From NCBI GenBank assembly GCA_963701385.1, contig CAVOZW010000007.1:62001-126000 (forward strand): a stretch of 64,000 nucleotides of DNA, written 5' to 3'. Of the stretch, positions 42,767 to 50,620 are shown in pieces; position 1 is the stretch's first letter; every line of letters begins with the position of its first letter. The notes below the pieces were generated by a model. It was not told the origin of the DNA. It searched no databases and was given only the letters and a program-made list of their open reading frames with translations. The position numbers and the translations under genes were made by a program. The stretch comes from B30-G6 sp963701385 (GTDB lineage Bacteria; Desulfobacterota; Desulfobacteria; Desulfobacterales; B30-G6).

Positions 42767-43735
42767 TCAATTAAGGCGAAATTCGCCTTTACCAAGAATA
42801 TCATGCAAATGCAGAATACCACAGACTACCCGGCTGGTTTCTGCAATTGGCAGAACGGTAATTTCATTTTTCTCCATCAGGCTCAAGGCATCATAGGTCG
42901 GTGAATCCGGATGGATGTATTTGGGATTTTTCGTCATCACCGATTCCACTGCAAGTCGCCAGATAGCATCCTGCCGTCTGATGGCTCGCCGGATATCCCC
43001 ATCGGTGATAATACCTTTTAGCTTCTCAGATTCGTCCAGTACCAGCGTTGCCCCCAACTTCATCCTGTCGATAACCGCCAGGGCTTCCTTCATGGGTGTG
43101 CCGATTTTGACCTGTGGAATCTTGTCCCCGGTTATCATGATATCCGATACCTGGCACGCAAGCCGCTGTCCCAGGGCACCGCCGGGATGAATCTTTTGAA
43201 AATCGCTGGATTTGAAACCTCTCCGATTGATGAGTGTCACTGCCAGAGCATCTCCCATTCCAAGCAACGCCGTGGTGCTGGCTGTGGGGGCCAGCCCCAG
43301 TGGACATGCCTCCCTTTCCACCTTGACGTCGATAACGATGTCGCTCTGTTTTGCCAGCGTCGACTCGAGATGACCGGTAAATGAAATTACAGTGCTGCCG
43401 ATGCGCTTTATGTTTGGAATGAGCATGTTGATTTCTTCGGTTTCACCACTGTAGGAGAGCGCAATAAAGATATCTTCTGCGCTCACCAGTCCGAGATCCC
43501 CGTGCATGGCCTCCACGGGATGCAAAAATGCGGAACGTGTTCCAGTGCTGTTCAAAGTAGCCACAATCTTGCGGCCTATTAGCCCGGACTTGCCGATTCC
43601 CGCCACAATGACCCGTCCCTTGCAATGGTAGATCAAGTCCACCATTTGAACAAATCTTCCGTCGATACGATCCACGAGATTCATGAGACCCTGTGCCTCG
43701 ATTTTCAGGACCTCGATAGCTTCTTCAATGATCAT
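42767..43735 (-). CDS. kdsD: Arabinose-5-phosphate isomerase
   Basis: A 322-residue enzyme: N-terminal SIS sugar-isomerase domain (GIGKSGLIGRKIVATLNSTG, HPVEAMHGDLGLV, SYSGETEEI) and a C-terminal pair of CBS domains (KEALAVIDRMKLGATLVLDE, KGIITDGDIRRAI). It interconverts ribulose 5-phosphate and arabinose 5-phosphate for KDO, showing an LPS-bearing outer membrane. I prefer ATG 43735, which has AAGGGAAG upstream, over a GTG six codons earlier. The CBS pair may sense a nucleotide or CMP-KDO. Confidence 0.93.
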   Translation of the reverse strand: MIIEEAIEVLKIEAQGLMNLVDRIDGRFVQMVDLIYHCKGRVIVAGIGKSGLIGRKIVATLNSTGTRSAFLHPVEAMHGDLGLVSAEDIFIALSYSGETEEINMLIPNIKRIGSTVISFTGHLESTLAKQSDIVIDVKVEREACPLGLAPTASTTALLGMGDALAVTLINRRGFKSSDFQKIHPGGALGQRLACQVSDIMITGDKIPQVKIGTPMKEALAVIDRMKLGATLVLDESEKLKGIITDGDIRRAIRRQDAIWRLAVESVMTKNPKYIHPDSPTYDALSLMEKNEITVLPIAETSRVVCGILHLHDILGKGEFRLN

Positions 43736-43892
43736 TCGCGCTTCCCTTTTCACATCCTATTGGGCTTCCATGACAACATCACAAGCTATTTTTATCAGAC
43801 CTTGCCACGCCAATAAGAACCTGAATCTAATTGTATTTTGTCCCGCGTCGCTCCTAAAATGCATTTATTAGTCAAAAAAAGCAAGAAATCAT

Positions 43893-43921
43893 TTGACAAA
43901 CCCCTTGGTCCTGACTATGTT
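43893..43921 (+). promoter_or_regulatory. Sigma-70-like promoter of the PxxKW gene
   Basis: TTGACA at 43893-43898, 17 bases, TATGTT at 43916-43921. It opens a leader of about 115 bases before the coding start at 44044. Between kdsD and the promoter (43736-43892) nothing else is seen. Confidence 0.65.
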
Positions 43922-43950
43922 CGGCCCTGCTTTTCGATAAGACCTTTATG

Positions 43951-43984
43951 CGGCCCGAGGTTTTGATTTCTCAGGCCGTTTTTA
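43951..43984 (+). promoter_or_regulatory. Terminator-like hairpin in the leader of the PxxKW gene
   Basis: CGGCC at 43951 pairs with GGCCG ending at 43978, with inner GAG/CTC, followed by TTTTT. Placed between promoter and start codon it could work as an attenuator; no known riboswitch consensus is recognised. Confidence 0.5.
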
Positions 43985-44043
43985 TTGATCACAAACAACA
44001 TCGCCAAACGATATCATTAATCAACGAAAAGGGGGTGATTCCA

Positions 44044-44322
44044 ATGATTTGTACAACCATTAGAAATGGCGTCGAGTGCACATTTATGACCGCACACGGC
44101 TGTTCATACAACGGCGGGCTTTGCCACGAAACGGTTGAGACCTGTAGTGGATGCAACCGTGTTCAGGAATTTTCAACCGGCTGGTATTGCACAGCATGTC
44201 CCGAGCCATCACTGAAATGGAAAAACGGGAACTGCAATCTGGCTTCCCATATCATCATTGAAAAGGCGGGCGCCAAGCAGAAAATCAACCCGCTCAAAGC
44301 TTCTAAACGAGCCCGAAAGTAA
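44044..44322 (+). CDS. PxxKW family cysteine-rich protein
   Basis: A 92-residue protein with nine cysteines in CTTIRNGVECTFMTAHGCSY, GLCHETVETCSGCNRV, WYCTACPEPSLKWKNG and NCNLASH. The PEPSLKW stretch fits the name-giving P-x-x-K-W-type motif of a small deltaproteobacterial family; the pattern suggests metal (Zn or FeS) binding. Function is unknown. I chose ATG 44044 with GGGGGTGA upstream; the frame is open from 43948 but that part is the leader. It has its own promoter and terminator and so is a single-gene unit. Confidence 0.8.
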   Translation: MICTTIRNGVECTFMTAHGCSYNGGLCHETVETCSGCNRVQEFSTGWYCTACPEPSLKWKNGNCNLASHIIIEKAGAKQKINPLKASKRARK

Positions 44323-44343
44323 TATCGCCAACAATACCGTGGC

Positions 44344-44378
44344 AAACCCCGCTTTGTTTCAATGCGGGGTTTTTTTTT
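44344..44378 (+). terminator. Rho-independent terminator of the PxxKW gene
   Basis: AAACCCCGC and GCGGGGTTT around an 11-base loop, continuing into nine T residues. Confidence 0.9.
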
Positions 44379-44451
44379 AATACCTTATACCCGTCAACAA
44401 CTACTTATCGTCCATTATCCTTCTTGACATGCTTCCAGATCAACTTGTATG

Positions 44452-44508
44452 AACATTGAAAAACCTGCCAGCAAACCACGGGGAATGCGCCCGCTGTTGC
44501 AGTTCAAA
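44452..44508. repeat. Dispersed repeat family C, copy 6 (short)
   Basis: CCAGCAAACCACGGGGAATG, CGCCCGCTGTTGCAGTTCAA; the inverted end of the family, between the PxxKW terminator and the aminotransferase ribosome binding site. Confidence 0.65.
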
Positions 44509-44540
44509 AAGAACCGATGTGTGAATATGGAGGTCGTTGA

Positions 44541-45857
44541 ATGAATCCCATTGCAGAGGAATTGAATCAGGTCATTCGGGATGAAAATCCCCATCTAATG
44601 GAAATGCTTTCCGCCATAGGCAAGCAGCTCTTCTTTCCCAGGGGTATTCTGAGCCAAAGTGCCGAAGCCAGGCAAAAAGCCCACAAGTTGAATGCCACCA
44701 TCGGTATTGCAACAGAGGGTAACGATATCATGTGTTTTCAATCTGTTAAGGATTCCATAAAGGATATCCCACCCGCTGCCTCATTGACCTATGCGCCTTC
44801 TTTTGGCATACCGGGGCTGCGCAAAGCCTGGCAGGAAGCCTTGTTTGAGAAAAACCGATCTCTGGCTGGGAAATCCATCAGTCTGCCGGTGGTCACGGCC
44901 GGAATTACACACGGCATAAGTATTTTCGCGGATACGTGGATAGATCCCGGTGATGTGATCATTCTACCGGACATGATGTGGGGAAATTACAACATGATCT
45001 TTGGACTGAGAAAAAGCGCCAGGGTTCGTACGTACCCCATTTTTACAGCATCCGGTGCCTTTAACGTCCAGGCACTTGAAGAGACCGTCAAGGATGAGGC
45101 ACGTAACAATAAAAAAATAACCGTTCTATTGAATTTTCCACACAATCCAACCGGATACACCGCCACGCATCAGGAAGGGGATCAGATCGTCACCATTTTG
45201 ACCGACACAGCCAGGTCCGGCAACCATGTACTGGCCGTCACAGATGATTCATACTTCGGACTTTTTTACGAACCTGAAACCCTCAAAGAATCCCTCTTTG
45301 CCAGGCTTTGCGGCCAAGATCCGAGATTGCTTGCCGTCAAACTGGATGGGTGTACCAAAGAGAACTTTGTCTGGGGTCTCAGAGTCGGATTCATTACCTA
45401 TGGCCTCCAGGCACAAACCGATACCGCTGCCGTCTATGATGCCCTGGAGAAAAAAACCGCCGGATGCATTCGGGGGAATATTTCCAACGCATCTCACCTG
45501 GGCCAGACCATTGTCATGAAATCGATGCAAAATGACAATTTTAAGACCGAAAAACAGGACAAATTCAAGATCCTCAAAAAAAGAGCCCATACGGTTAAAA
45601 GAGTGCTTTCCGACGTGAAATACCAGGAGGCCTGGGATGTCTATCCTTTCAATTCAGGCTACTTCATGTGTATTCGGCTCAAGTCTGTCCATGCGGAAAA
45701 ACTGCGGGTACACCTGCTGGAAACCTATGGCGTTGGTCTGATTTCCATCGGCGATGACAAACTGAGAATCGCCTTTTCATGCCTGGAGGAATCGGACATT
45801 CAGACCCTTTTTGATACGGTTCTTAAAGGCATCCAGGATCTTCAGGGAGCTGTTTGA
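44541..45857 (+). CDS. Class I/II pyridoxal-phosphate aminotransferase
   Basis: A 438-residue fold-type I enzyme. NFPHNPTGY is the substrate/PLP-binding Asn-Pro block, VTDDSYFGLFY carries the PLP-ring Asp and Tyr, and DGCTKENFVWGLRVGF holds the Schiff-base lysine and the carboxylate-contact arginine. The N-terminus (MNPIAEELNQVIRDENPHLM) is longer than in AspC, and the protein resembles the family annotated as aromatic/aspartate-like aminotransferase in sulfate reducers. Substrate unknown. GGAGG precedes the ATG. Confidence 0.85.
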   Translation: MNPIAEELNQVIRDENPHLMEMLSAIGKQLFFPRGILSQSAEARQKAHKLNATIGIATEGNDIMCFQSVKDSIKDIPPAASLTYAPSFGIPGLRKAWQEALFEKNRSLAGKSISLPVVTAGITHGISIFADTWIDPGDVIILPDMMWGNYNMIFGLRKSARVRTYPIFTASGAFNVQALEETVKDEARNNKKITVLLNFPHNPTGYTATHQEGDQIVTILTDTARSGNHVLAVTDDSYFGLFYEPETLKESLFARLCGQDPRLLAVKLDGCTKENFVWGLRVGFITYGLQAQTDTAAVYDALEKKTAGCIRGNISNASHLGQTIVMKSMQNDNFKTEKQDKFKILKKRAHTVKRVLSDVKYQEAWDVYPFNSGYFMCIRLKSVHAEKLRVHLLETYGVGLISIGDDKLRIAFSCLEESDIQTLFDTVLKGIQDLQGAV

Positions 45858-45908
45858 GCGATTTATGTTGCGACCTTCATCAGGGCATCTTAAATGGAAT
45901 CTCCAAAA

Positions 45909-46016
45909 GAGAACATGGTGATTTGGATGCCTGCGTGATTTATATATGGCGAGCGCTGATCGATAGGAGCCCATTGCGGCGAGTTGCTAAAGCGATCAGG
46001 GGATTATCCGATCCGG
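45909..46016. repeat. Dispersed repeat family D, diverged long copy
   Basis: GTGATTTGGATGCCTGCGTG, ATATATGGCGAGCGCTGATC, GATAGGAGCCC, GCGGCGAGTTGCTAAAGCG and CAGGGGATTATCCG correspond in order to blocks of the copy at 18231-18400. Located between convergent aminotransferase and truA genes. Confidence 0.55.
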
Positions 46017-46065
46017 TTCGTTGAACTCCCAGAAATCCAGGTTAAACTAGACCTAACACCCAAAA

Positions 46066-46803
46066 CTAATAACTCACCTTCATCAAGAACAACCCCCTGG
46101 CCGGCGCCGTGGCGCCTGCCAGGGTTCTGTCCCTGGAATTCAGGATCCCTTGCACCTCTTCGGCCGGGGTACGCCCGATCCCGACATCCACCAAGGTGCC
46201 CACGATATTGCGTACCATGTATCGCAGAAAGCCTTGCGCTTCGATGTCGAACAGAAGTCGACCGTCCCTTGATTGCCGCATTTCGGTACAAATGACATAT
46301 CGAACCGTGCTGGTTCTGGGGCTGCCGCTGCCCTGGAAAGACTTGAAATCATGTTCACCCAAGAAATAGGTTGCGGCCTTGTGCATGGCCTCGACGTTCA
46401 AGGGCCGCCGGATATGCCAGACATATTGTCTTTCCATGACGGAAGGCAAATCACGATTCAATATCCGGTATTGATATCGTTTGCTTCGGGCATCATACCT
46501 GGCATGAAATGCCGGATCGACCGATTCACAGCTCCTGATGAGAATATCGTCCGGGAGAAGGCTATTAAGGCCCTTGAGGTATATGTCCGGGCTGAGGCCG
46601 GCATCACTGCTGAAACTGGCAGTCTGGCCGATAGCATGTACACCGGCATCCGTTCTCCCGGACCCTGCGAGATTGACAACTTTTCCGGTCATGCTCGCCA
46701 GGGCTTTTTCGATCTCTCCTTGAATGGTCCGATCCGCCTTCTGTCGCTGCCAGCCATGATAAGCAGTGCCGTCGTATTCCACAGTCAATCGGAAATTTTC
46801 CAT
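46066..46803 (-). CDS. truA: tRNA pseudouridine(38-40) synthase TruA
   Basis: A 245-residue enzyme. VEYDGTAYHGWQRQ opens the protein, GSGRTDAGVHA holds the catalytic aspartate, and FLRYMVRNIVGTLVDVG closes the active site. It modifies U38-40 in the anticodon stem of several tRNAs. ATG 46803 has AAGG upstream. It begins 12 bases after the AEC transporter stop, so the two are probably cotranscribed. Confidence 0.95.
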   Translation of the reverse strand: MENFRLTVEYDGTAYHGWQRQKADRTIQGEIEKALASMTGKVVNLAGSGRTDAGVHAIGQTASFSSDAGLSPDIYLKGLNSLLPDDILIRSCESVDPAFHARYDARSKRYQYRILNRDLPSVMERQYVWHIRRPLNVEAMHKAATYFLGEHDFKSFQGSGSPRTSTVRYVICTEMRQSRDGRLLFDIEAQGFLRYMVRNIVGTLVDVGIGRTPAEEVQGILNSRDRTLAGATAPARGLFLMKVSY

Positions 46804-46814
46804 CTTGCCTTCTT

Positions 46815-47738
46815 TCAATTTGAGAGCACCAACCCGACCGAAAGGGAAAAAAAGGAGAGCATCGTCGAAAGAACAATGGCGGATGACGCAAGCTCGGTAT
46901 CACTGTTCAGCTGGGATGAGAGGACATAAATGGATGCAGAGGTGGGCAGTGTAAAAAAGATCATCCCAACGCTGAACGGCAACCCGGTGACCTGAAATTC
47001 CCTCAGGACAAAGAACCCTACCAGAGGCAGCAACAGCAATTTAATGATGGACGCAACGGTTGAAATGCCAACATTGCCCCGCAAGCCCTTCATGGTCAAG
47101 GCGCCGCCAATGGAGATAAGCGCCAGCGGGAGGGCTGTTGACGAAACGAGTCGAAGACTGTTTTCAATAAAGTCGGGAAACGAACCGATGGTCCTGGAAT
47201 AAACCAGACCCGCGGCACAGGAAAGTACCAGGGGGTTGGTGAATATCTCCTTGAAGAAGATCCCCAGACTGCGACCCGATGAAGTGTTCTTCCCGGAATA
47301 CCAAATCAGTGTCGAAACCGCCAGAATATTGATAAAGGGAATGGCGAACCCAATCAGAATGCCAAAGTGCTTGATACCCTCTTCGCCGAACGCGTAGAAG
47401 ATAATCGCCATGCCGATATAGGTATTGAAGCGATAACAACTCTGGGAGAAAGACCCCGCCTGGAAGTCGGATACCCTGAACACCTTTAGCGCCAGAGCGC
47501 TGATGACATAAATCAGGGCAATGGATACGAGGGTGGCGATGCACAAATTCCAGTCGACAAATCGACGGGTCTCAGCGCCCCCGATCTTCCAGAAAAGCAG
47601 CACGGGGAAAAAAAAGAAATAGACCAGCCGGTCGGAAATTTTTAAGAACATCTCATTGGTCAGTCTCAGTCGCTTCAGCAGCATGCCGATCAAAAGAAGC
47701 GAAAAAACCGGGAACAGACTTGAAAGTACCAAGTTCAT
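46815..47738 (-). CDS. AEC (auxin efflux carrier) family transporter
   Basis: A 307-residue inner-membrane protein of about ten helices, starting MNLVLSSLFPVFSLLLIG. The second half holds SLRLVSSTALPLALISIGGA, the conserved membrane turn of the MleP/YfdV-type AEC family. Bacterial members carry malate, malonate or unknown solutes; substrate unassigned. ATG 47738 has AGG at moderate spacing. It lies 70 bases after the selenoprotein candidate, all on the minus strand. Confidence 0.87.
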   Translation of the reverse strand: MNLVLSSLFPVFSLLLIGMLLKRLRLTNEMFLKISDRLVYFFFFPVLLFWKIGGAETRRFVDWNLCIATLVSIALIYVISALALKVFRVSDFQAGSFSQSCYRFNTYIGMAIIFYAFGEEGIKHFGILIGFAIPFINILAVSTLIWYSGKNTSSGRSLGIFFKEIFTNPLVLSCAAGLVYSRTIGSFPDFIENSLRLVSSTALPLALISIGGALTMKGLRGNVGISTVASIIKLLLLPLVGFFVLREFQVTGLPFSVGMIFFTLPTSASIYVLSSQLNSDTELASSAIVLSTMLSFFSLSVGLVLSN

Positions 47739-47807
47739 GGATTTGTACCTGACACGTGCCTGAGGTTTGATGAGCAAAAGGACGAGCGCACAAGTTAGAG
47801 CATACGC

Positions 47808-47990
47808 TTATAACCTGTCACAGCGAACATCCGCCAGGAGATCATCCAAGGCTTCGTCGCCCTCTCCAAGATATTGTTCCACCGGGTATCGCCTGCCGCA
47901 GAACCTGCAGCGCAAGTAAACCCGCCGTCACGTTTTGAACATGTAAAGTCGCCGGCCGCAATTCCGACAATGGGCCTTTAATTCACACAT
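47808..47990 (-). CDS. Small dual-CxxC selenoprotein candidate (UGA read as selenocysteine)
   Basis: A 60-codon frame from ATG 47990 to TAA 47808 interrupted only by one in-frame TGA at codon 21 (47930-47928). Reading it as Sec gives MCELKAHCRNCGRRLYMFKT-U-RRVYLRCRFCGRRYPVEQYL and an acidic tail ending in RCDRL. It has CxxC pairs at residues 8-11 and 28-31 flanking Sec21, a rubredoxin/zinc-ribbon-like layout that fits what is called 'dual CXXC motif small (seleno)protein' in annotation pipelines. A bacterial SECIS-like hairpin follows the TGA immediately, and selA is in this window. GGTGA precedes the ATG. A Cys-pair redox or metal role is inferred. Alternative: a decayed zinc ribbon. Confidence 0.8.
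47883..47930 (-). promoter_or_regulatory. UGA codon plus SECIS-like hairpin
   Basis: After UGA (47930-47928), CGGGU (47924-47920) pairs with ACCCG (47887-47883); inside, a perfect 7-pair stem GCUGCAG/CUGCGGC (47911-47905 with 47901-47895, one U-G wobble) closes a GUU loop. The apical G is 24 bases beyond UGA, within the usual bacterial SECIS window, and GCAGGUUCUGC closely resembles the E. coli fdhF SECIS apex. Confidence 0.75.
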
Positions 47991-48029
47991 GAATCACCAT
48001 TATTTTTTCGGCAGCCATACAATTATTTT

Positions 48030-48172
48030 TGAACCGCAACAGCGAGCGCATTCCCCGTAGCTTGCTGCGGGGTTAGCGAGCGAATCTAAATTAGACAGAA
48101 TTCCTTACGGTCGATGCGTAGCACTGCCGCACGGCAGAACATTCCTCGTAGCTTGCTGCGAGGTTCTTCAAT
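48030..48172. repeat. Dispersed repeat family C, copy 7 (most complete)
   Basis: TGAACCGCAACAGCGAGCGC, CCCCGTAGCTTGCTGCGGGG, GACAGAATTCCTTACGGTCG, ACTGCCGCACGGCAG and CCTCGTAGCTTGCTGCGAGG in order; about 143 bases with three internal palindromes. It occupies part of the 458-base gap 47991-48448. The remaining 48173-48448 holds no gene I can support; it should contain the argJ promoter. Confidence 0.85.
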
Positions 48173-48448
48173 CTTCTCAATATTGGAGAAGAGGATCCCA
48201 GGATTTTATAGTTCCAGGGCCTGAGAGAGTGACTGGCTGACAGTTTATGGCTATAGGCCATTATCAGAGCCCTGTCAAATTGAACTGTTGTAAACAGGTG
48301 ACAAACCCGAATGAGAGCCCAGAACAGGATTTGGGTCAAAAGACATTTTTGAGATAGCTTCTATTGATTTTCAGGGACGATGGTGCCAAAATAACTATTT
48401 TCATAATGTACGAATACCAGGATGTCAACGAGTCAAAAGGAAGTTTAC

Positions 48449-49633
48449 ATGACAGCGATCACGTGCAAGGGGTTTCAGGCGGCCGGTGTCCACGCCGGGC
48501 TAAAGAAAAACGGCGACAGGGACCTGGGTCTCATCTACTCGAAGACACCGGCAACGGTCGCCGGCGTTTTTACACAGAACAGGATCAAGGCGGCACCGGT
48601 GCTCATCACGCAGAAACGTATCCAAACAGGCCTTGCAAACGCGGTCATCGTCAACAGTGGCAATGCCAATTGCTGTAACGGGGAGGCCGGCTACCAGGGG
48701 GCTCTGGACATGGCCGCCGCCGCCGCCAGTCGCCTGAAATTGAAAAATGATGCGGTTCTGGTGGCATCCACCGGTGTCATCGGCCAGAGACTGCCCATTC
48801 AAAAGATCGAAAGCGCTGTGCCGGACCTTGTTAAAAAATTACGTCCGGACGGTTTCATGGACTTTTCCAGGGCCATCATGACCACCGATACGGTTCCAAA
48901 ACTGGAGCACCGGCAGGGACGCGTTCACGACCGAACATACAACCTGGTGGGAATGGCCAAGGGTTCCGGTATGATTGCGCCCGATATGGCCACCATGCTC
49001 TGCTTTATCTGCACCGACGCTGTAATAACCCGAGGTCTGCTGCAGGAGATGCTCGTTGCTGCGGTGGATAGCACCCTCAACCGAATTTGCATCGACGGGG
49101 ACACCAGCACCAACGATACGACCCTGATACTGGCCAACGGCCAATCCAAGGTTTCCATGAACGGCATGGATCAGGCCACCGAATTTCAGGTTCTACTGGA
49201 ACAGCTCCTCAAGAGTTTGGCCAAACGTCTGGTAACGGATGGTGAAGGCGTAAGCAAATGTGTGGACATTGTCGTCAAGGGGGCGCTGTCCAACCAGGAC
49301 GCCCGTGCCATTGCCCATACGATCGCCACATCGCCGCTTGTCAAGACAGCCCTTTTCGGGGAGGATGCCAACTGGGGACGGCTCATCGCCGCGGCCGGAA
49401 GGGCTCACGTCCCCATCGACCCCGACACCATCGATATCTATTTCAACCAGGTACAGATGACCCAAAAAAGTCTCGGGTGCGGGGCGGAGGCTGAAAAGCT
49501 GGCCACACGCGTGCTGCAGGAACCGGCCTTTACCATCGTCATGGATTTGAACATGGGCCAAGGATCCGCATCCGTTCTCACCTGTGACCTGAGTATCGAT
49601 TATATCAAAATCAATGCGGATTACCGCTCCTAA
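48449..49633 (+). CDS. argJ: Bifunctional ornithine acetyltransferase / N-acetylglutamate synthase
   Basis: A 394-residue enzyme that recycles the acetyl group between N-acetylornithine and glutamate in arginine synthesis. Autoproteolytic activation occurs at the KGSGMIAPDMATMLCFICTD motif, between Ala and Thr of MATML. VIVNSGNANCCNGEAG and NRICIDGDTSTNDT are further family blocks. ATG 48449 follows AAGGAAG; a start nine codons earlier is less likely. Whether it still makes N-acetylglutamate from acetyl-CoA cannot be told from sequence. Confidence 0.95.
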   Translation: MTAITCKGFQAAGVHAGLKKNGDRDLGLIYSKTPATVAGVFTQNRIKAAPVLITQKRIQTGLANAVIVNSGNANCCNGEAGYQGALDMAAAAASRLKLKNDAVLVASTGVIGQRLPIQKIESAVPDLVKKLRPDGFMDFSRAIMTTDTVPKLEHRQGRVHDRTYNLVGMAKGSGMIAPDMATMLCFICTDAVITRGLLQEMLVAAVDSTLNRICIDGDTSTNDTTLILANGQSKVSMNGMDQATEFQVLLEQLLKSLAKRLVTDGEGVSKCVDIVVKGALSNQDARAIAHTIATSPLVKTALFGEDANWGRLIAAAGRAHVPIDPDTIDIYFNQVQMTQKSLGCGAEAEKLATRVLQEPAFTIVMDLNMGQGSASVLTCDLSIDYIKINADYRS

Positions 49634-49691
49634 AAGCGGGTGGACGGTTGGCGGTTCAATGGGGTCGTTGTGTTTTGTATTTGGTGTTTTG

Positions 49692-49744
49692 AACCCAACA
49701 AACCCAACAAACCCAATAAACTCAACAAACCCAACAAACCCAAT
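49692..49744 (+). repeat. Tandem 9-base repeat just before the rluB-family start
   Basis: About six units of AACCCAACA (variants AACCCAATA, AACTCAACA) run directly into the ATG of the next gene. There is no Shine-Dalgarno within them. If translation began at an upstream GTG (49640) the tract would encode repeated Asn-Lys-Pro. Confidence 0.85.
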
Positions 49745-50452
49745 ATGCCCCTCGTCAGACTACAAAAGTTTCTTTCTTCGGCCGGATTCTGTTCACGCAG
49801 AAAAGGGGAAGTCTATATCCAGGCGGGAAAGGTGCGCGTCAACGGGCGCATCATAACCGAGCTTGGCACCAAGGTGGATCCGGAAAAAGACAGGATCGAA
49901 ATCAATGGACAGCTGCTGGCGGCAGGGCAGACCCCGGTATACATTGCCCTCAACAAACCCAAATCGTATGTCACAACCTGTCGTCAGAAAAACGAAAAGA
50001 TCGTTGTGGACCTGGTGGACATTTCGGAACGCATTTACCCGGTGGGGCGTCTCGATAAGGATTCCAGCGGGCTCCTGCTCATGACCAATGACGGGAACCT
50101 GCACCACCATCTGCTGCACCCTTCTTTTGATCATGAAAAAGAATATATCGTCTCCGTTGCAGACCCAATACCCGACAGTGCCCTCACAAAACTGGAAAAA
50201 GGCGTCAACATTCTGGGAGAAAGAACCCGGCCTGCCGTCGTAAAACGAATTTCCAGCCAACGCTTTATCATCCAGCTCAAGGAAGGCAAGAACAGGCAGA
50301 TTCGCCGCATGATCAAAAAAGTAGGCAATCGTGTCACGGCCCTGAAACGAATCCGGGTCGCAAATATCAGACTCGGCGACCTGCCCGAAGGCGCCTGGCG
50401 CTATCTTACCCCAGAAGAAACCCAACAGCTGTTAACGTCCCTAGAAACATGA
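49745..50452 (+). CDS. RsuA/RluB-family rRNA pseudouridine synthase
   Basis: A 235-residue enzyme: S4 RNA-binding domain (MPLVRLQKFLSSAGFCSRRK to about residue 60) and a pseudouridine synthase domain with the catalytic Asp in PVGRLDKDSSGLLLMTNDG and EGKNRQIRRM in the C-terminal part. It modifies 23S (RluB/RluE-like) or 16S (RsuA) rRNA. MPLVRLQK is the natural N-terminus, although the tandem repeat before it leaves no normal ribosome binding site. It follows argJ by 111 bases. Confidence 0.9.
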   Translation: MPLVRLQKFLSSAGFCSRRKGEVYIQAGKVRVNGRIITELGTKVDPEKDRIEINGQLLAAGQTPVYIALNKPKSYVTTCRQKNEKIVVDLVDISERIYPVGRLDKDSSGLLLMTNDGNLHHHLLHPSFDHEKEYIVSVADPIPDSALTKLEKGVNILGERTRPAVVKRISSQRFIIQLKEGKNRQIRRMIKKVGNRVTALKRIRVANIRLGDLPEGAWRYLTPEETQQLLTSLET

Positions 50453-50535
50453 AGCACGCCCCACAATAAGGATGCTGCAAACCATGGGCAGTGCCTTTCC
50501 TGATCAAAAAAAAAGCGTCAATCGATTTTATTGTC

Positions 50536-50588
50536 TTGACAAGTCTTTTGGGAACACTTATTGTTTCTTTTATGAGCATATACTCATA
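50536..50588 (+). promoter_or_regulatory. Promoter and palindromic operator of the ORP-like cluster
   Basis: TTGACA at 50536-50541, 17 bases, TATTGT at 50559-50564, then the palindrome TATGAGCATATACTCATA at 50571-50588, placed at the expected transcription start. This is the classic layout for repression by a dimeric DNA-binding protein; no regulator gene is adjacent. The first gene begins at 50621. Confidence 0.7.
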
Positions 50589-50620
50589 ATATTCACCCTA
50601 TCCAATCAAGGAGGCAAGAA

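Noticed and set aside
49692..49744. Tandem 9-base units as a CRISPR-like array
   Set aside because: Units are contiguous with no spacers; a microsatellite is the simple reading. No CRISPR array is seen in the window.
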